Source: Sphingobium sp. 66-54 (GTDB lineage: Bacteria; Pseudomonadota; Alphaproteobacteria; Sphingomonadales; Sphingomonadaceae). From it: a DNA stretch of 64,000 nt. The notes below the pieces were generated by a model. The model had not been told where the DNA came from. It did no database searches and saw only the letters and a list, made by a program, of their open reading frames with translations. Location of the stretch: NCBI GenBank assembly GCA_001899715.1, contig MKWI01000015.1, forward strand, positions 49,994 through 113,993, in the 5' to 3' direction. Each line of letters begins with the position of its first letter. The stretch's first letter is position 1. Shown piece after piece: positions 62,373 through 64,000 of the stretch. The position numbers and the translations under genes are program-made.

Positions 62373-63851
62373 ATGCGTAAGCCTTCGGGCTCAACAATGA
62401 GCAACGGCTCGCCCGCAAGAAGCGACCGAAATTCTTTGACTGTTGGACCGAATGGACCCGTCGTACTTCACGATGTTCATTTTATCGAACAGATAGCTCA
62501 CTTTAATCGCGAAAAGGTTCCTGAGCGCCAGCCTCATGCGAAGGGTTCAGGCGCGTTTGGTGTGTTCGTTACGACCGAAGACCTTTCTGGATATACCAAG
62601 GCATCCCTTTTCCAAAAGGGAACAGAGACGGACATGCTCGCCCGTTTCTCGACCGTGGCGGGTGAATCTGGCAGCCCGGATACTTGGCGCGATGTACGTG
62701 GGTTCTCGCTTAAATTCTATACATCTGAGGGAAACTACGATCTCGTCGGAAATAACACTCCAGTTTTCTTCGTGCGCGATCCGATGAAGTTTCCACATTT
62801 TATCCGGAGCCAAAAGCGGCTTCCGGAGTCCGGCCTCCGCGACAATAACATGCAATGGGATTTCTGGACCAGTAATCCCGAGACCGCACACCAAGTGACA
62901 TACTTGATGGGTCAACGCGGGTTACCACGCAGCTGGCGTCACATGAATGGCTATGGCTCACATACTTACATGTGGATCAATGCTGCTGGCGAGAGGTTCT
63001 GGGTGAAATACCACTTCCACACCGCCCAAGGCATGCGCTTCTTTGACAATGCAGAAGCTGCGGCAATGGCCGGTGCAGATGCCGACTACCATCGTCGTGA
63101 CCTTTTTGAAGCAATAGCGCGTGGTGATTTCCCGATCTGGAACCTGTCGGTGCAAATCATGCCGTATGCCGATGCGGTCCATTACCGCTACAATCCGTTC
63201 GATCTTACGAAGACATGGTCGCATGGCGACCATCCGTTGATGCCGGTCGGAACGATGACGCTCAATCGGAATCCCGAAAACTTCTTCGCTCAAATCGAGC
63301 AGGCCGCCTTTTCTCCGGGTAATACCGTCCCTGGTATTGGTCTCTCCCCGGACAAGATGTTGCTCGGCCGGGCATTCGCGTACAATGACGCGCAGCGCAA
63401 TCGGATCGGCACGAACTTCCACCAACTACCGGTCAATCGGCCGAGGGTTTCGGTCAACACCTACATGGTCGATGGCCACATGAACTTCGATCATAGCGGA
63501 GCTGCCGCGACCTACGCTCCGAATTCTGGTGGTCGCCCTTGGGCCGATGAAACGGGTCCCGCAGAAGATGGCTGGGAGACTGATGGTGAGATGGTGCGAA
63601 GTGCTTACTCATTGCACAACGAAGACGACGATTTCACGCAGCCAGGCATCTTGGTTCGGGAGGTAATGGACGATCATCAGCGTGGCGCATTGGTCGAGCA
63701 GGTCGCAAGCAGTTTGCTCGCCGGCGTTAGGGAGCCCGTGTTGAGCCGCGTGTTCGAGTATTGGATAGACATCGATCCCGCTATCGGACGGCGCATTATC
63801 GATGCGGTGCGGTCTCGCGTGGCCTCGCGAACTGTCGAAGGCATGGCGTAG
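62373..63851 (+). CDS. katA: Monofunctional haem catalase
   Basis: Decomposes hydrogen peroxide. The 492-residue small-subunit catalase has the distal histidine in [39 protein letters not shown], the asparagine region [20 protein letters not shown], and the proximal haem tyrosine in [22 protein letters not shown] lies 7 bases before the ATG. Codon usage is noticeably more A+T-rich than in the housekeeping genes to the left, consistent with transfer as island cargo. Confidence 0.94.
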   Translation: MRKPSGSTMSNGSPARSDRNSLTVGPNGPVVLHDVHFIEQIAHFNREKVPERQPHAKGSGAFGVFVTTEDLSGYTKASLFQKGTETDMLARFSTVAGESGSPDTWRDVRGFSLKFYTSEGNYDLVGNNTPVFFVRDPMKFPHFIRSQKRLPESGLRDNNMQWDFWTSNPETAHQVTYLMGQRGLPRSWRHMNGYGSHTYMWINAAGERFWVKYHFHTAQGMRFFDNAEAAAMAGADADYHRRDLFEAIARGDFPIWNLSVQIMPYADAVHYRYNPFDLTKTWSHGDHPLMPVGTMTLNRNPENFFAQIEQAAFSPGNTVPGIGLSPDKMLLGRAFAYNDAQRNRIGTNFHQLPVNRPRVSVNTYMVDGHMNFDHSGAAATYAPNSGGRPWADETGPAEDGWETDGEMVRSAYSLHNEDDDFTQPGILVREVMDDHQRGALVEQVASSLLAGVREPVLSRVFEYWIDIDPAIGRRIIDAVRSRVASRTVEGMA

Positions 63852-63925
63852 GCCTAGATGGTTCGACGCGCATGGCATCGGTGGGATCCGAAAGACCGTA
63901 AGGTCAATTGGAGGAAGATGTGGGC

Positions 63926-64000
63926 GTGAAAGTTCTCGTTCTGGGCGCGGCGGGCAAGATCGCGCGGCACGCGATCCATCAGTTCCTTGAGGAAGAAGGA
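63926..64000 (+). CDS. Rossmann-fold NAD(P)-binding protein, cut by window end
   Basis: Only the first 25 codons are visible: KVLVLGAAGKIARHAIHQF, a GxxGxxA dinucleotide-binding start typical of NmrA-like or SDR-a reductases. GTG 63926 with GGAGGAAG 8 bases upstream is the likely start. The rest lies outside the window. Confidence 0.65.
   Translation, partial: MKVLVLGAAGKIARHAIHQFLEEEG

Noticed and set aside
49288..64000. Insertion sequence, transposase or integrase on the island
   Set aside because: I looked for transposase and tyrosine-recombinase motifs in all frames of this part and found none; any integrase must lie beyond the window.

Overview
The window looks like a chromosomal segment of a high-GC alphaproteobacterium of the order Sphingomonadales. 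This rests on CtrA, a cysteine-poor DksA, a zwf-edd-glk-eda Entner-Doudoroff operon, a PEPxxWA-type PEP-CTERM protein, a LigE-like beta-etherase, UPF0262, DUF2093 and DUF2849 proteins, and two dispersed palindromic repeat families of a kind I associate with sphingomonad genomes. Family assignments come from reading the translations; no database search was run.

0.2-9.6 kb: serS-surE (-), dksA and a PilZ protein (+), a candidate small RNA with an exposed anti-Shine-Dalgarno stretch (-, near 4.45 kb), a YpfJ-type metalloprotease (-), a patatin-bdhA pair (+) and a LigE-like glutathione transferase (-). 9.7-21.7 kb: manA, an exported amidohydrolase and a 3-hydroxyisobutyrate dehydrogenase-like gene (-); threonine ammonia-lyase; a modE-like/modABC molybdate cluster; a cioAB-type cytochrome bd operon with a 38-residue third subunit; an aminoacyl-tRNA-protein transferase; and msrC (-). 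21.8-31.6 kb: arfB-rluA, an acyltransferase, ctrA with a CtrA half-site upstream, a phosphoesterase, and a tightly overlapping operon UPF0262 - GH25-like - 47-residue ORF - VOC - dcd (-); then dnaB and a PEP-CTERM protein.

31.7-49.1 kb: the sulfate-assimilation operon cobA-DUF2849-cysI-DUF934-cysH (-), astD, selO, a hydrolase-glycosyltransferase pair, a nitronate monooxygenase-like flavoprotein with an unexpected cysteine cluster, an SH3b protein, an AraC regulator and the zwf-edd-glk-eda operon (-), whose overlaps imply co-translation.

49.2-64 kb looks like an acquired metabolic island. At its left edge lies the 5' half of a tRNA-Leu(CAA) gene cut exactly at the anticodon loop, then short direct repeats, an intact but divergent tRNA-Leu(CAA) and an orphan glycine riboswitch on the - strand. 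Base composition is visibly lower in GC to the right. The cargo comprises an AraC regulator, a DUF3100 membrane protein, an M20 amidohydrolase - alpha-oxoamine synthase-like - DUF2817 operon (the best candidate here for an undescribed catabolic pathway), an acetolactate synthase-like enzyme with an aldehyde dehydrogenase broken by a 5-bp tandem duplication, a second AraC gene divergent from two SDR genes (the second frameshifted), a catalase, and a Rossmann-fold gene cut by the window end. No integrase or transposase is visible in the window.
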